Source: Lachnospiraceae bacterium
GTDB lineage: Bacteria; Bacillota; Clostridia; Lachnospirales; Lachnospiraceae
Direction of reading: 5' to 3'
Length of the DNA stretch: 64,000 bases
NCBI GenBank assembly: GCA_017526745.1
Contig: JAFXQX010000025.1
Location: 1 to 64,000 of the forward strand
Below are positions 44,320 through 52,821 of this stretch, piece by piece; position 1 is the stretch's first letter; each line of letters starts with the position of its first letter. A model generated the notes under the pieces. The model did not search any database. It was given only the letters and a program-made list of their open reading frames with translations, and was not told where the DNA came from. Position numbers and translations under genes: made by a program.

Positions 44320-46743
44320 ATGAGAAAAAACATTAAGGATGAAAAAGTATTAAGAGCGATCACAATAGCACTTGCAACAATGATAACGGTTACAGCATCT
44401 CCCATAACAGCACTTGCTGATGAGAGTGCAGAACCGGATAGCGATACAAGCACTTCTGAAAGCGAATCATCCGGTGAAGAGTCTTCAAGCGAAGAGCCGG
44501 CAACCGAAGAGACAGCTTCAGGCGCAGAAGAGTCTCATACAGAAGAAACATCTTCCGTAGAAGAGACAGTTGAGGTTTGCGAAAGCGCTGAAGCCATCAT
44601 CGAAGGTGAAGATGCCACTCTCCCCGAGACGATCGAAGACGCAGCTTCTGCAGTAGCAGCAGTTGATACATCTTTTGCAGCGCCCGAAGAGGCTATGGTA
44701 CAGATCATGGCAGAACTTACCGAGGCAGCTGCATCGGTAGAGACTGTTCAGGACAATATAGACACAGCACAGTCAGCGATCGAAGCAGCAGCTTCGGCAC
44801 AGACAACAGCAGATACGATCGCAGCAACAGCCGCCGGATCGGTTGAGACTGTAAACTCCGGTATCGAGACGATAACAGAAGCAGACAGCAGCGCAGATAA
44901 CAGCATCGCAGCTGCACAGACATATGCAGCAACAGCAAATACATCCGCTTCCGAGACAGAAGCAGTTGCGGCAGCAGACGGTGCAGCAGCAGAACTTGCA
45001 AACGTTGAGGCAGACTATGATGCGGCAAACAAGGCATACGAGAGCGCATCGACAGCAGCAGATCAGGCAGAGACAGAATATCAGGCAGCCGAGGCTGCTT
45101 ATAAGCAGGCTCTTGCAGAACTTGATAAGACAAACGAAGCCATCGCAAACGCACAGGGCAACGCAACGGCAGCTCAGGAGAGCATGAAGGCAGCTCAGGC
45201 CAAGGTCGATGCCCTTGAGATGAAGGTTAAAAAGCTTGCGGAGAACAAGGCGGAACTTGAGACTCTTCGCAACAACTACTACAACTTCCTCATCCATTAC
45301 TACAGAAACGATACCGACACTGCTGTTTACGACGCAAACGGTGAGATCGATCTTGATGCGAGCGCAAGAAAGGCAGTTGAGAACGGTAAGGCAGTAGCTC
45401 CCACGATCAACGGTAACACTTTACTGCTTGGAAGAGAGCTCCTCAAGGAACTCGTTACACTTAAACTTAAGCTGGGCGGCGCTGACGCAGATTCGATAGT
45501 ATTTGCAGCAGAAGGATACGGCAAAGATGCAAAGGAAGCTTCTCTTGGATACCGCGAAAAAGATAAGAACGGTAATACCAAAGTATCAATAGATAAGGAT
45601 ACAAAGTACAAACAGTACTGGGAAGACCAGAGCGGCGAAAACGGCAGAAACAACCATGCAAAAGTAACCTATACAAAGGACGGCAAGCAGTACACAGAGT
45701 ATTACAACTACGTTGCAAAGGCTTCCAAATTCGAAGACAAAACGGACCTTGAGAACGGAACGATCTTCCTGGCCCTTGTTGAAAAAGGAGAAGACGGCAA
45801 GTGGCACGCAAAGGCAGACGGCAGCGAGTTCGCATTCGACAACTACAACAAGCTTCTTGAGGCGATCAACATCGCAGCAGCAGCTTCCAAGGATATGAAC
45901 GAGTATAAAAACGCAAAGGACGCTGTTGACGCTGCAGCGGCTGAAGTTGACAGACTGAAGGACCAGCTCGACAAGCTCAGCAAGGTAAGCGTTGACTCAT
46001 CCACACTTAGCAAGGTTAAGGCAGCACTTGATAAGGCACAGGCTGATCTTGCCGACGCAAAGGATACAAGAGATGCCCTTGCGGGCAAAGTCGCACAGGC
46101 AAGAGCTATCGTTGAATCCATAGATCTTTCGAGATTTGCAAAGGACGAAGAACCGGCAAGGATCGCAGGCGATGTTGTAGCAGCAACAGCAGAAACCGTA
46201 GCGGCAACAGCAGGAACAGAAGTTTCAACAACGGCAGTAGCAGCAGAAACAGAAACAGCAGCAGAAGCAGCAACAGAGACCGTAACATCCGCATCTGCGA
46301 TCGCCGGGACGACAGTTGCAGCATCTGCGACAACCACAGCAGCTCCCGCAGCCGCAACAACCGATGAAGCTGCAGCACCGGCAGAGGCAGACGGCACAGA
46401 AGCTGAAGAAGCAGAATCGCAAGTTCTCGGAGCAAGAGTTGACGCTCCTTCGGACGAAGCAGCAGAAGAAGCAGACGGCGCAGCTGATGAAGAAGGCTTT
46501 GAAGAAATTAGGATCACGGTTACTCCCGACAGCAGGATCGATGAAGAAGCAAGCATCGAGACAGATATGGACGGACTCGGAGATATCGTAAAGCTTGAAG
46601 AGACCGAAGTACCCCTTGCAGCAATGCCCACCGAGACAGAAGATAACATCAGCTGGTGGTGGCTCCTCATAATCGCCCTTCTCGGCGCAACCGGAAAGGC
46701 AATGTACGAGAACTACAAGAAGAAAGAAGAAGCAAACAGATAA
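44320..46743 (+). CDS. Surface coiled-coil stalk protein 2
   Basis: The 807-aa protein starts at the ATG at 44320 with CGGAGG upstream. An in-frame ATG 144 bases earlier would add a non-signal extension and is not used. Layout: signal peptide (VLRAITIALATMI), acidic Ser/Glu region, Ala-rich coiled coil 1 (about 125-318), head (about 320-505), coiled coil 2 (about 510-600, ending SIDLSRF as in protein 1), a very Ala/Glu/Thr-rich linker, VLGARVD (about 701), KLEETEVPLAAMP (about 757), membrane helix WWWLLIIALLGATGKAMY and a Lys-rich tail. The head aligns by eye with protein 1, so they are close paralogues in tandem. Confidence 0.82.
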   Translation: MRKNIKDEKVLRAITIALATMITVTASPITALADESAEPDSDTSTSESESSGEESSSEEPATEETASGAEESHTEETSSVEETVEVCESAEAIIEGEDATLPETIEDAASAVAAVDTSFAAPEEAMVQIMAELTEAAASVETVQDNIDTAQSAIEAAASAQTTADTIAATAAGSVETVNSGIETITEADSSADNSIAAAQTYAATANTSASETEAVAAADGAAAELANVEADYDAANKAYESASTAADQAETEYQAAEAAYKQALAELDKTNEAIANAQGNATAAQESMKAAQAKVDALEMKVKKLAENKAELETLRNNYYNFLIHYYRNDTDTAVYDANGEIDLDASARKAVENGKAVAPTINGNTLLLGRELLKELVTLKLKLGGADADSIVFAAEGYGKDAKEASLGYREKDKNGNTKVSIDKDTKYKQYWEDQSGENGRNNHAKVTYTKDGKQYTEYYNYVAKASKFEDKTDLENGTIFLALVEKGEDGKWHAKADGSEFAFDNYNKLLEAINIAAAASKDMNEYKNAKDAVDAAAAEVDRLKDQLDKLSKVSVDSSTLSKVKAALDKAQADLADAKDTRDALAGKVAQARAIVESIDLSRFAKDEEPARIAGDVVAATAETVAATAGTEVSTTAVAAETETAAEAATETVTSASAIAGTTVAASATTTAAPAAATTDEAAAPAEADGTEAEEAESQVLGARVDAPSDEAAEEADGAADEEGFEEIRITVTPDSRIDEEASIETDMDGLGDIVKLEETEVPLAAMPTETEDNISWWWLLIIALLGATGKAMYENYKKKEEANR

Positions 46744-46839
46744 TTCTCATAACAAAGAATCCGAATATCTCACACACAAAGGCAGCCCCGCTCATGCGGG
46801 GCTGTTCGGTCACACAAACAGGTAAAAATCACAGAACAG

Positions 46840-46876
46840 ACGGTTGTGGGTCATAGAACTCATAACCGTATTTTTT
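46840..46876 (+). terminator. Terminator of surface-protein gene 2
   Basis: A 12-bp stem ACGGTTGTGGGT / ACTCATAACCGT (two G-T pairs) is followed by ATTTTTT. Confidence 0.8.
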
Positions 46877-47007
46877 ATGCTCACCGTACTTTAGCGTAGT
46901 AACGTGATAATTCGATGATCTGCAATGAAGCCCGCAAATCCATCACTTTGTAATTTTATTTAATTATTTTTGATAATTCTGAACCTTTTACGTATTTTTC
47001 CATGTCA

Positions 47008-47021
47008 TTATAGTTAAGAGA
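47008..47021 (+). promoter_or_regulatory. Shared promoter-like box of surface-protein gene 3
   Basis: TTATAGTTAAGAGA is identical to the box at 41387-41400 and is likewise preceded by an ACCTTTT string. This suggests that genes 1 and 3 are transcribed under the same control. Confidence 0.55.
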
Positions 47022-47104
47022 GGTAAAAATCGTCCGATATACATATAGGACGGAAGAGAAAGACATAAGAAAACACTAAGGGGAAACACTTTCGGAGGAC
47101 AATT

Positions 47105-49870
47105 ATGAAAAGAAAGAACATCAAAAACGACAAGGTTTTAAGAGCGATCACTATCGGTCTTGCGACAATGATAGCTGCTACATCTGCACCCGTAAATGTA
47201 TGGGCCGATGATGATTCTGTCGATGAGTCTTCAGAATCAGATGAAGCCTATGACAGCGAAGTGGGAGAGGCAGAACAGGCCGCAGAAGAAACGGAAGAAT
47301 CTGTAGAGAGTGCTTCCGAATCTGTTTCCGAAGCCATTGAAATGATAACGAAAGGTGCGGAAGATGTCACGGTCGAATCCGCAAACGAGAACGAAGGAAC
47401 TGTAACTGTGGATATAGATCCTGCTTCACCGAAAGATGGCGGTGCACAGGCAGAACAGGCTGTTGCAGATTTTTGTGCCCTTGCAGGGGTTACGGAAACG
47501 GATCCTGCCACAGTAGTTACGGTAACGGATCCTGTTACAAATGAGACTTCTACAATAACTCAGGCCCAGGTACTTGCAGACCTTGCTACACTTCCTGAAG
47601 GCTTTAATGTTAATGTTAATGCAGATATTGAATCTGATAAGACCAATACAGCTAATGAGTCTGGAGAAACAACGGACAATAAAGGACTTTCGGTAGCAGC
47701 AGATATCGAGATAGTTGAGGCAGAACTTAAGAATGCAGATGAGGCTTCCGAGGCGGCAGATGATAGTGCTAAGGAGGCTGCTGAGAGCGTTGATAGTGCT
47801 GCGGATGTTGTTGAATATGCCAAGAGTTCTGTTGCAGAGGCAGAAGCAAAAGCTGCTCCGATCATTACAAGGATAGAGAATGCAGCTACTGCAGATGAAG
47901 TCAACGCTGTTTTTGCGGAACTTGATAAACTTACAAATGACACTAAATCAGACATAGATAAAAAGAGAGAGGTCTTTAATGCTCTGAAGGATAAATATGA
48001 AAAGGCCAAGAAGGAACTGACTGCTAAGGAAGCTGAATATGACCGTGCAGTCGGTCATGCCAGCGCTCATGTAGGATACGCAGACAAGAAGCTGGGTGAC
48101 GCTCAGGCTTACGTTAATGCACTTTCGGATGCCTGTGACAAAGCCAAGGAAAAGCTTGGTGAAGAAGGGGCTGCAGCAGAAACTATTAAGAACAAGCAGG
48201 CTGATGTGACTAAAGCAGATTGGGATCCCCAGAAAAAACTTGCGAAAGCGATCATAGATTACTATCTCATTCCTCAGGTGCTAAAGGGAGATCATACTAT
48301 TATTGAGGATATTAATAAAATTCGTACTACGGGTTTTGATACCCAGAATGGTAACTCATACAGGTTTGAGTACACTGACAGTAACGGCGAATCTCATACA
48401 CTGTACTTCAATTATGACAGAGCAGACAGAGAAGTTAAATCTGATGACCAGTGGTATAAGAATCTTGGCAGTGCCAAAGAAATCATTATTTATGAGAAGT
48501 CAGAGGAAGAGTTCAGAGCTGACGAGTATCTGAGAAAATACTACGGTACAACAGCAAACAAATTATCATACCCCGAAGGTGACGATTACAAAAAGGCTGT
48601 CAACAGAGGTGATTTTGCTGTATATGCATACACTGACAGTAATGGCAACACCCAGTATATTTGTAAGGCAGAATTGGAAAAGAGTTCTGACGCTAAGAGT
48701 AAAACACTTACCTTTAATGATGGCAAGTGGAAGACAACGAATACTAAACTCAATATCACTTATGATGAGGAGAGCGGAAAGTGGTCGGTTAACGGCAGTG
48801 AGTGCCGCCAGGTAGTTCAGTCTGTTAATTCTACTACTCCGACCGAAAGAATTAAGATTAATGTTGCCGAAGATAAAGATCTTCAGGAATTCCTTAAAAA
48901 TGCCGGGGCTCTTGTTGATAAGTACAATGCATACAGCAACAGCATAGATAAAGCTCAGACTGCGGTTGATACAGCCAAGGAAGCGACCGGTGCATTAAAG
49001 GAGCAGATAGATGCTCTTGACAAAGGCAAGGATGATAAGAAGATCGCAAGACTTGAAGAGATCCAGGGCCTTATCTATGAGTATGACCTTATGAAGTATC
49101 TCAGTGAAGAAGAGCAAGCAGCTCTCTTTACGGAGGATGAGACAAGTGATATGCCTGCTCTCGATCCTATAGGAATACTTGATAAGATACTCGAGAATCT
49201 TGAGAAGGATCTTAAGGATGCAGAGAATGATCTTTCGAAACTGATCGAGCAGAGAGATGAGATCGCTAAGCAGATAGCTGAGGTTCAGGAAGAGAATAAT
49301 GATGGCGATGAAGAAGACGAAACCGTTACGGACGACGAAACCGCTACAGATGACGGAACCTCTGCCGACGATGATGACGATGACGACGCTGATGCAGCAG
49401 ATGATGAAGCAGCGGCACCTGCAGGATTTACCTTCACCGGAACACCTTCGTATGTAACCGGAACACCCGCCATGACAACGCTTCCCGGCTTCGGTTTTAC
49501 AGGTGATGCAGATGGCACAGGTGCAACAGGAGTTCTCGGAGTAAGAACAGGCGGCGGTAACGGCGCAGGCGGTACCGAAGCAGATGCGGGCGGCGCAGCA
49601 GATAGCAGAACAAACGTAGCTCCCAGAGCAGACTTTGGCACAGTCAACAAGGTTCTTGGCTCCAGGCAGAACAAGGACAACAGCCAGCTTGTCAAGAAGA
49701 TCAAGGATAACGAAATACCTCTTGCAGAAATTCCTAACATGGATGACGAAGTTACGATGAACTGGATGTGGCTCCTCATAATCTTCCTTCTTGGCGCAAC
49801 AGGCAAGAAGATGTACGATGAGTACAAGAAGAAGAAAGAAGCAGAAGAGGCAGCAAAGATCAACAAATGA
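47105..49870 (+). CDS. Surface coiled-coil stalk protein 3
   Basis: The 921-aa protein (ATG after CGGAGG) has the family signal peptide (VLRAITIGLATMI), an acidic region, a variable N-domain (about 60-195), coiled coil 1 (about 199-365), a head (about 372-590), coiled coil 2 (about 595-735) and an Asp-rich then Gly/Ala/Thr-rich linker. Near the end are VLGVRTGGG (about 810) and VLGSR (about 850), DNEIPLAEIP (about 867), a membrane helix WMWLLIIFLLGATGKKMY and a Lys/Glu-rich tail. The head keeps the YRFEYTDSNGESH / YFNYDRAD core that matches proteins 1 and 2 but is otherwise different. The gene is more AT-rich in its first half than genes 1 and 2. Confidence 0.82.
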   Translation: MKRKNIKNDKVLRAITIGLATMIAATSAPVNVWADDDSVDESSESDEAYDSEVGEAEQAAEETEESVESASESVSEAIEMITKGAEDVTVESANENEGTVTVDIDPASPKDGGAQAEQAVADFCALAGVTETDPATVVTVTDPVTNETSTITQAQVLADLATLPEGFNVNVNADIESDKTNTANESGETTDNKGLSVAADIEIVEAELKNADEASEAADDSAKEAAESVDSAADVVEYAKSSVAEAEAKAAPIITRIENAATADEVNAVFAELDKLTNDTKSDIDKKREVFNALKDKYEKAKKELTAKEAEYDRAVGHASAHVGYADKKLGDAQAYVNALSDACDKAKEKLGEEGAAAETIKNKQADVTKADWDPQKKLAKAIIDYYLIPQVLKGDHTIIEDINKIRTTGFDTQNGNSYRFEYTDSNGESHTLYFNYDRADREVKSDDQWYKNLGSAKEIIIYEKSEEEFRADEYLRKYYGTTANKLSYPEGDDYKKAVNRGDFAVYAYTDSNGNTQYICKAELEKSSDAKSKTLTFNDGKWKTTNTKLNITYDEESGKWSVNGSECRQVVQSVNSTTPTERIKINVAEDKDLQEFLKNAGALVDKYNAYSNSIDKAQTAVDTAKEATGALKEQIDALDKGKDDKKIARLEEIQGLIYEYDLMKYLSEEEQAALFTEDETSDMPALDPIGILDKILENLEKDLKDAENDLSKLIEQRDEIAKQIAEVQEENNDGDEEDETVTDDETATDDGTSADDDDDDDADAADDEAAAPAGFTFTGTPSYVTGTPAMTTLPGFGFTGDADGTGATGVLGVRTGGGNGAGGTEADAGGAADSRTNVAPRADFGTVNKVLGSRQNKDNSQLVKKIKDNEIPLAEIPNMDDEVTMNWMWLLIIFLLGATGKKMYDEYKKKKEAEEAAKINK

Positions 49871-49895
49871 TCATAGCAGCAGCTCGTAAATAACA

Positions 49896-49926
49896 AAAAC
49901 AGCGGACCATATGGCCCGCTGTTTTA
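49896..49926. terminator. Bidirectional terminator between surface gene 3 and the Rpn gene
   Basis: Arms AAAACAGCGG / CCGCTGTTTT (49896-49905, 49916-49925) enclose the further pairing CCATATGG. T-runs or A-runs on both sides make it usable from either direction. Confidence 0.85.
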
Positions 49927-49948
49927 TTACAGCAAATTCAGTCGATCA

Positions 49949-50926
49949 TCAATCGCCGATCTTTTCAAGATAGGATGCCCGCTCGCTTTCTGCGATACCA
50001 AGAGCGGTCATGGCCTGCTCGGCTGTCCAGTTCATATTCTTCATCAGATTCCGGATATCTTCCACATGAGTTTGCTCAGTCCCGGCCCGTACTCCTTCCT
50101 TCCGGCCCTCAGCCCGACCCTCGGCACGACCCTCGGCACGACCCTCAGCCCGGCCTTCCTCCCGGCCCTCAGCCCGGCCTTCCTCTCGTCCCTCAGCCCG
50201 GCCTTCCTCTCGGCCGTATTCTTTTTCTTCTTCGCGTATCAGTTCCACACGCCGTTCAAATGTCATATCGATAGCCATGGATCTTAACACCTCCGCACGC
50301 CGATCCCTGAAGAAATCCTCCAGGATGTGATTTTGAATACAATAATCTATAGCTTTCTCTATCGGGTTATCTAATCCATCATTCTCATTCTTACGTACAA
50401 GCTCAACAAATGAAGTATAACCGTCCAGCACCGCACACTTCTTAAGAAGCTCCTTATCCTTGTCAGGGTTGATGTTGTATACGGTACATACAAGCTCCAA
50501 CTCGGGATTTTCAGCCGGCTTGGAATAAGCTGACGACAGCTTGAAGATCTCCTTTACGGGACGGTCTTCTTTCCCGTTATAAAATACCGCAAAATGCGGC
50601 GTCGGGATCCTTATCAGGCGGGAGCTCAGCAGATCCTTTCTGCTGATGATCCCCTGTATGATCGCGGTAAAATAGATCAGGGCCCGAAGCGGCATATTCG
50701 GATTCACCGATGACTGATGCTCGTAGATATTTATCTCAGTGTCAACTATAAACGCCGCATCGTTCCTGATGGAAAGCGAAATACCGCTCTCGAGGTTGCA
50801 TACCTCAACCTGTTCCGGATCGTCATACGACGAATCGTTCAGCGCATTATATACCTGCAGCGCATACTCTTTGTTCTCCATGAGCATGGAAAACACATCA
50901 CTCTTATACTCTCTGTTTTCTGACAT
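49949..50926 (-). CDS. Rpn-family recombination-promoting nuclease with EGR repeats
   Basis: The 325-aa protein (ATG preceded by GGAGGG) carries the PD-(D/E)XK-like core of Rpn/YhgA-type proteins: NDAAFIVDTEINIYEHQSSVNPNMPLR, where Asp and the E-x-Q pair (EHQ, about residue 68) are the expected metal-binding residues. The C-terminal third has ten or so tandem tetrapeptides of the types EGRA and EGRE (about residues 240-280), followed by a short helical domain. Rpn proteins promote RecA-independent recombination, and such repeats are often length-variable. Its place inside the surface-protein cluster is notable because these genes are paralogous and repeat-rich. Confidence 0.85.
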   Translation of the reverse strand: MSENREYKSDVFSMLMENKEYALQVYNALNDSSYDDPEQVEVCNLESGISLSIRNDAAFIVDTEINIYEHQSSVNPNMPLRALIYFTAIIQGIISRKDLLSSRLIRIPTPHFAVFYNGKEDRPVKEIFKLSSAYSKPAENPELELVCTVYNINPDKDKELLKKCAVLDGYTSFVELVRKNENDGLDNPIEKAIDYCIQNHILEDFFRDRRAEVLRSMAIDMTFERRVELIREEEKEYGREEGRAEGREEGRAEGREEGRAEGRAEGRAEGRAEGRKEGVRAGTEQTHVEDIRNLMKNMNWTAEQAMTALGIAESERASYLEKIGD

Positions 50927-51154
50927 AAGATCCCTCCTTTTGTTGTGATGCAGGAATCCTCAGTCTCCTCAAGAATCCTGCTTGGTCTGGTTGTGAATTG
51001 TTGGTAAGCATAGATTCTTAAAGTGTTGACAGAATTGTTTGAAATGTGATTCTGAAATGCACTGCAGCAGATGCAGCAATAGAAGAATATGCTTATGGAT
51101 AATATATCAAATGCGCCTTGCGATTTCAATGATAATTGACCTTTACCGCAACAA

Positions 51155-51784
51155 CTAGATCAGATCTTCCATCCTGCAGCCAAGCGCCCGAGACAACTTA
51201 TAGATCGTGGCGGATGAAGCATGGCTGATGTCCTTTCGCCCCTGCTCGTATTGCTCGATCATACGTGCTGATACTCCGGAGTGCTCCGAAAGCGCCTTTT
51301 GTGACAGCCCGACATAGGCCCGCAGCCTTGCAAGTTGAGATTGTGTATGACGGCTTTGCATTTTTTGGTCAACAGCTTCTACGAACCTGGTTATATCCGC
51401 CTCGTGATAAGGCTCATACATCTCAACGATCCGGGCGATCGGAACGTATTGATCGATTCGGTCAAAAGGCGTATCGGAATACCATTCGTAGTAAGCAACT
51501 GCCCAGCCGGCCCAGTATTCGCCGGTCCTGTGGTCAGTATAATCCGGTACTGTATATTCGTATTCACCGGTAGCACTGTGTAATACTTCCCGGGCCAGTT
51601 CGTAGCCGGACATACCGGCGATGTATTTAGGATCTCCCATTCCAAACGCTTCCGCAATTCCGGACTGTATGAACATCCGGTAAAATCGCGAAAGATCCAT
51701 TTTCAGGTCATGCACAGCATAGTGTAGCATATCGCCAAGAGCCGTCTGCGCCACCTCCAGGTATAATTCACTGTAAGCGTTCAT
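51155..51784 (-). CDS. HTH-containing antitoxin partner of the DUF3990-like protein
   Basis: The 209-aa protein ends with a clear XRE-type helix-turn-helix (LRAYVGLSQKALSEHSGVSARMIEQYEQGRKDI, about 155-187). The N-terminal 65 residues (SELYLEVAQTALGDML, then RFYRMFIQSGIAEAFGMGDPKYI) resemble the DUF3791-type proteins that are usually encoded beside DUF3990. Fusion of that domain with a DNA-binding domain would give an antitoxin that also represses its own operon. Its start overlaps the toxin gene end by 17 bases. The 228-base gap beyond the promoter-proximal Rpn gene holds nothing recognisable. Confidence 0.7.
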   Translation of the reverse strand: MNAYSELYLEVAQTALGDMLHYAVHDLKMDLSRFYRMFIQSGIAEAFGMGDPKYIAGMSGYELAREVLHSATGEYEYTVPDYTDHRTGEYWAGWAVAYYEWYSDTPFDRIDQYVPIARIVEMYEPYHEADITRFVEAVDQKMQSRHTQSQLARLRAYVGLSQKALSEHSGVSARMIEQYEQGRKDISHASSATIYKLSRALGCRMEDLI

Positions 51785-52433
51785 CGTTTCTTTTCATCTC
51801 CTCATCAATGATCCGGGTGATATATATGTCGCCTTTGACATATCGCATCTTATCGACCGAGTAATACTCGCGCCTGGCCGCATCATCCCTGGCCTTTCGC
51901 CGGGGATACCATATGCGGCTGTCGACCTCCTCGGAATCGAGATATTCAATGCGATCAAATGATTGCCTGCTCTTGAGTACTATCTGCTCTCCGAGATCTC
52001 CCAGCTTCATTGAAGCTGCAAGCTGAGATACGGAAATGGTTCCGTTCAGAAAATCCTGAGCGAAGGAAAAATAACTGTCATCGGCTCTGTATCCCTTTAT
52101 AATGTCATATGATCCGTAATCTATACAAAATTCATTTCGAAGATAATTACAGGCCTCACGCGCCAGCGGTGAATTAAGATGAAAAACCCTGTTCTCCAAT
52201 AGGACAGCCAGCCAGGTCAGAATGGGATATTCGTTCAGGTTTAACGTCGTAAGTCCTGTCGTATCAAATCGGTATCTGTTACAGTATCCGCTTCTGCCTG
52301 CCCCGACACTCCATTCCTTTGCCATATCTTCGAAAAGGGTACAGTAGAAGCCGTACCCGTAGTCATTATTTCTCCTGCCTGCGTGGTATTCGGGCCTTCT
52401 GATAATGTGATCCGAACCGTGAAATATGATCAT
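51768..52433 (-). CDS. DUF3990-like putative ADP-ribosyltransferase-type toxin
   Basis: The 221-aa protein starts at the ATG with AGGAGGAG upstream (complement of 52431-52433); the longer in-frame version would run through the operator. The motif IIFHGSDHIIRRPEYHAGRRNNDYGYGFYCT matches the N-terminal signature of DUF3990, a family with an ADP-ribosyltransferase-like fold found in toxin-antitoxin pairs. The later sequence (DIIKGYRADDSYFSFAQDFLNGTIS) also fits that family. It is first in the operon, followed by the HTH protein. The target is unknown. Confidence 0.72.
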   Translation of the reverse strand: MIIFHGSDHIIRRPEYHAGRRNNDYGYGFYCTLFEDMAKEWSVGAGRSGYCNRYRFDTTGLTTLNLNEYPILTWLAVLLENRVFHLNSPLAREACNYLRNEFCIDYGSYDIIKGYRADDSYFSFAQDFLNGTISVSQLAASMKLGDLGEQIVLKSRQSFDRIEYLDSEEVDSRIWYPRRKARDDAARREYYSVDKMRYVKGDIYITRIIDEEMKRNDERLQ

Positions 52434-52443
52434 ATACTCCTCC

Positions 52444-52472
52444 TGTAGATGTATAATAATTATACATCTACA
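52444..52472. promoter_or_regulatory. Perfect 29-bp palindromic operator of the DUF3990 operon
   Basis: Arms TGTAGATGTATAAT and ATTATACATCTACA are perfect 14-bp inverted repeats around one A. A further half-site (GATGTACA, 52473-52480) follows. The site touches the ribosome site of the toxin gene, so binding by the HTH antitoxin would block transcription. Confidence 0.85.
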
Positions 52473-52698
52473 GATGTACAAAAGCAATCCTGCGGCTTTA
52501 TAATACTACATATTGTGGTTTACCATAATTAATCATATACATATTGATGCAAATATCCGGCTATTATTTGTAACATTGTCACAAAAATCATAAAATCCCG
52601 ATCCTTTTTTCATATTTATAATGTCATATTAATCGAATGGGCGTATAATACCCAATGATTGAAACTTTATAATATGAAACAGGAACGACCGCAACAAC

Positions 52699-52749
52699 GA
52701 GCCTAGACAGTGTCCGCTAAACGGATACATGATCAGGGGCTCATTTTTT
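52699..52749 (+). promoter_or_regulatory. Nested leader hairpin with T-run before surface gene 4
   Basis: An outer stem GAGCC / GGCTC (52699-52703, 52738-52742) encloses an inner stem GTGTCCG / CGGATAC (52710-52716, 52722-52728). CATTTTTT follows. It would act as an attenuator or terminator 70 bases before the start codon. It matches no riboswitch class that I recognise. Confidence 0.5.
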
Positions 52750-52821
52750 ATGCCCGCTGACAGAGTTTCCAAACAGGAGACTGAGAATAAGAGAGTAGCA
52801 AAGGTAGCCAGGAGGAACAAA

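Larger units (their letters stand above)
46744..47104 (+). other. 361-base gap between surface genes 2 and 3
   Basis: It holds a GC-rich hairpin (46783-46804, CAGCCCCGC / GCGGGGCTG, no T-run), a second terminator (46840-46876), an AT-rich stretch, the shared promoter-like box (47008-47021) and a small leader hairpin (CGTCC / GGACG, 47031-47052). No gene is seen. Confidence 0.7.
52434..52821. other. 388-base divergent region between the toxin-antitoxin pair and surface gene 4
   Basis: From left to right it holds the 29-bp toxin-operon operator, AT-rich sequence, two consensus TATAAT strings (52644-52649 and 52668-52673), and a leader hairpin with T-run (52699-52749). It ends in an AGGAGG ribosome site (52810-52815) for gene 4. 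No gene is seen. Confidence 0.7.

Noticed and set aside
50090-50220. Regular short repeats that look like a CRISPR array
   Set aside because: The repeats are contiguous without unique spacers and translate in frame as EGR-type tetrapeptides of the Rpn protein.
52699-52749. Known riboswitch (c-di-GMP, preQ1, purine, SAM) in the surface gene 4 leader
   Set aside because: None of the conserved core strings of those classes is present; only a nested hairpin and a T-run can be supported.
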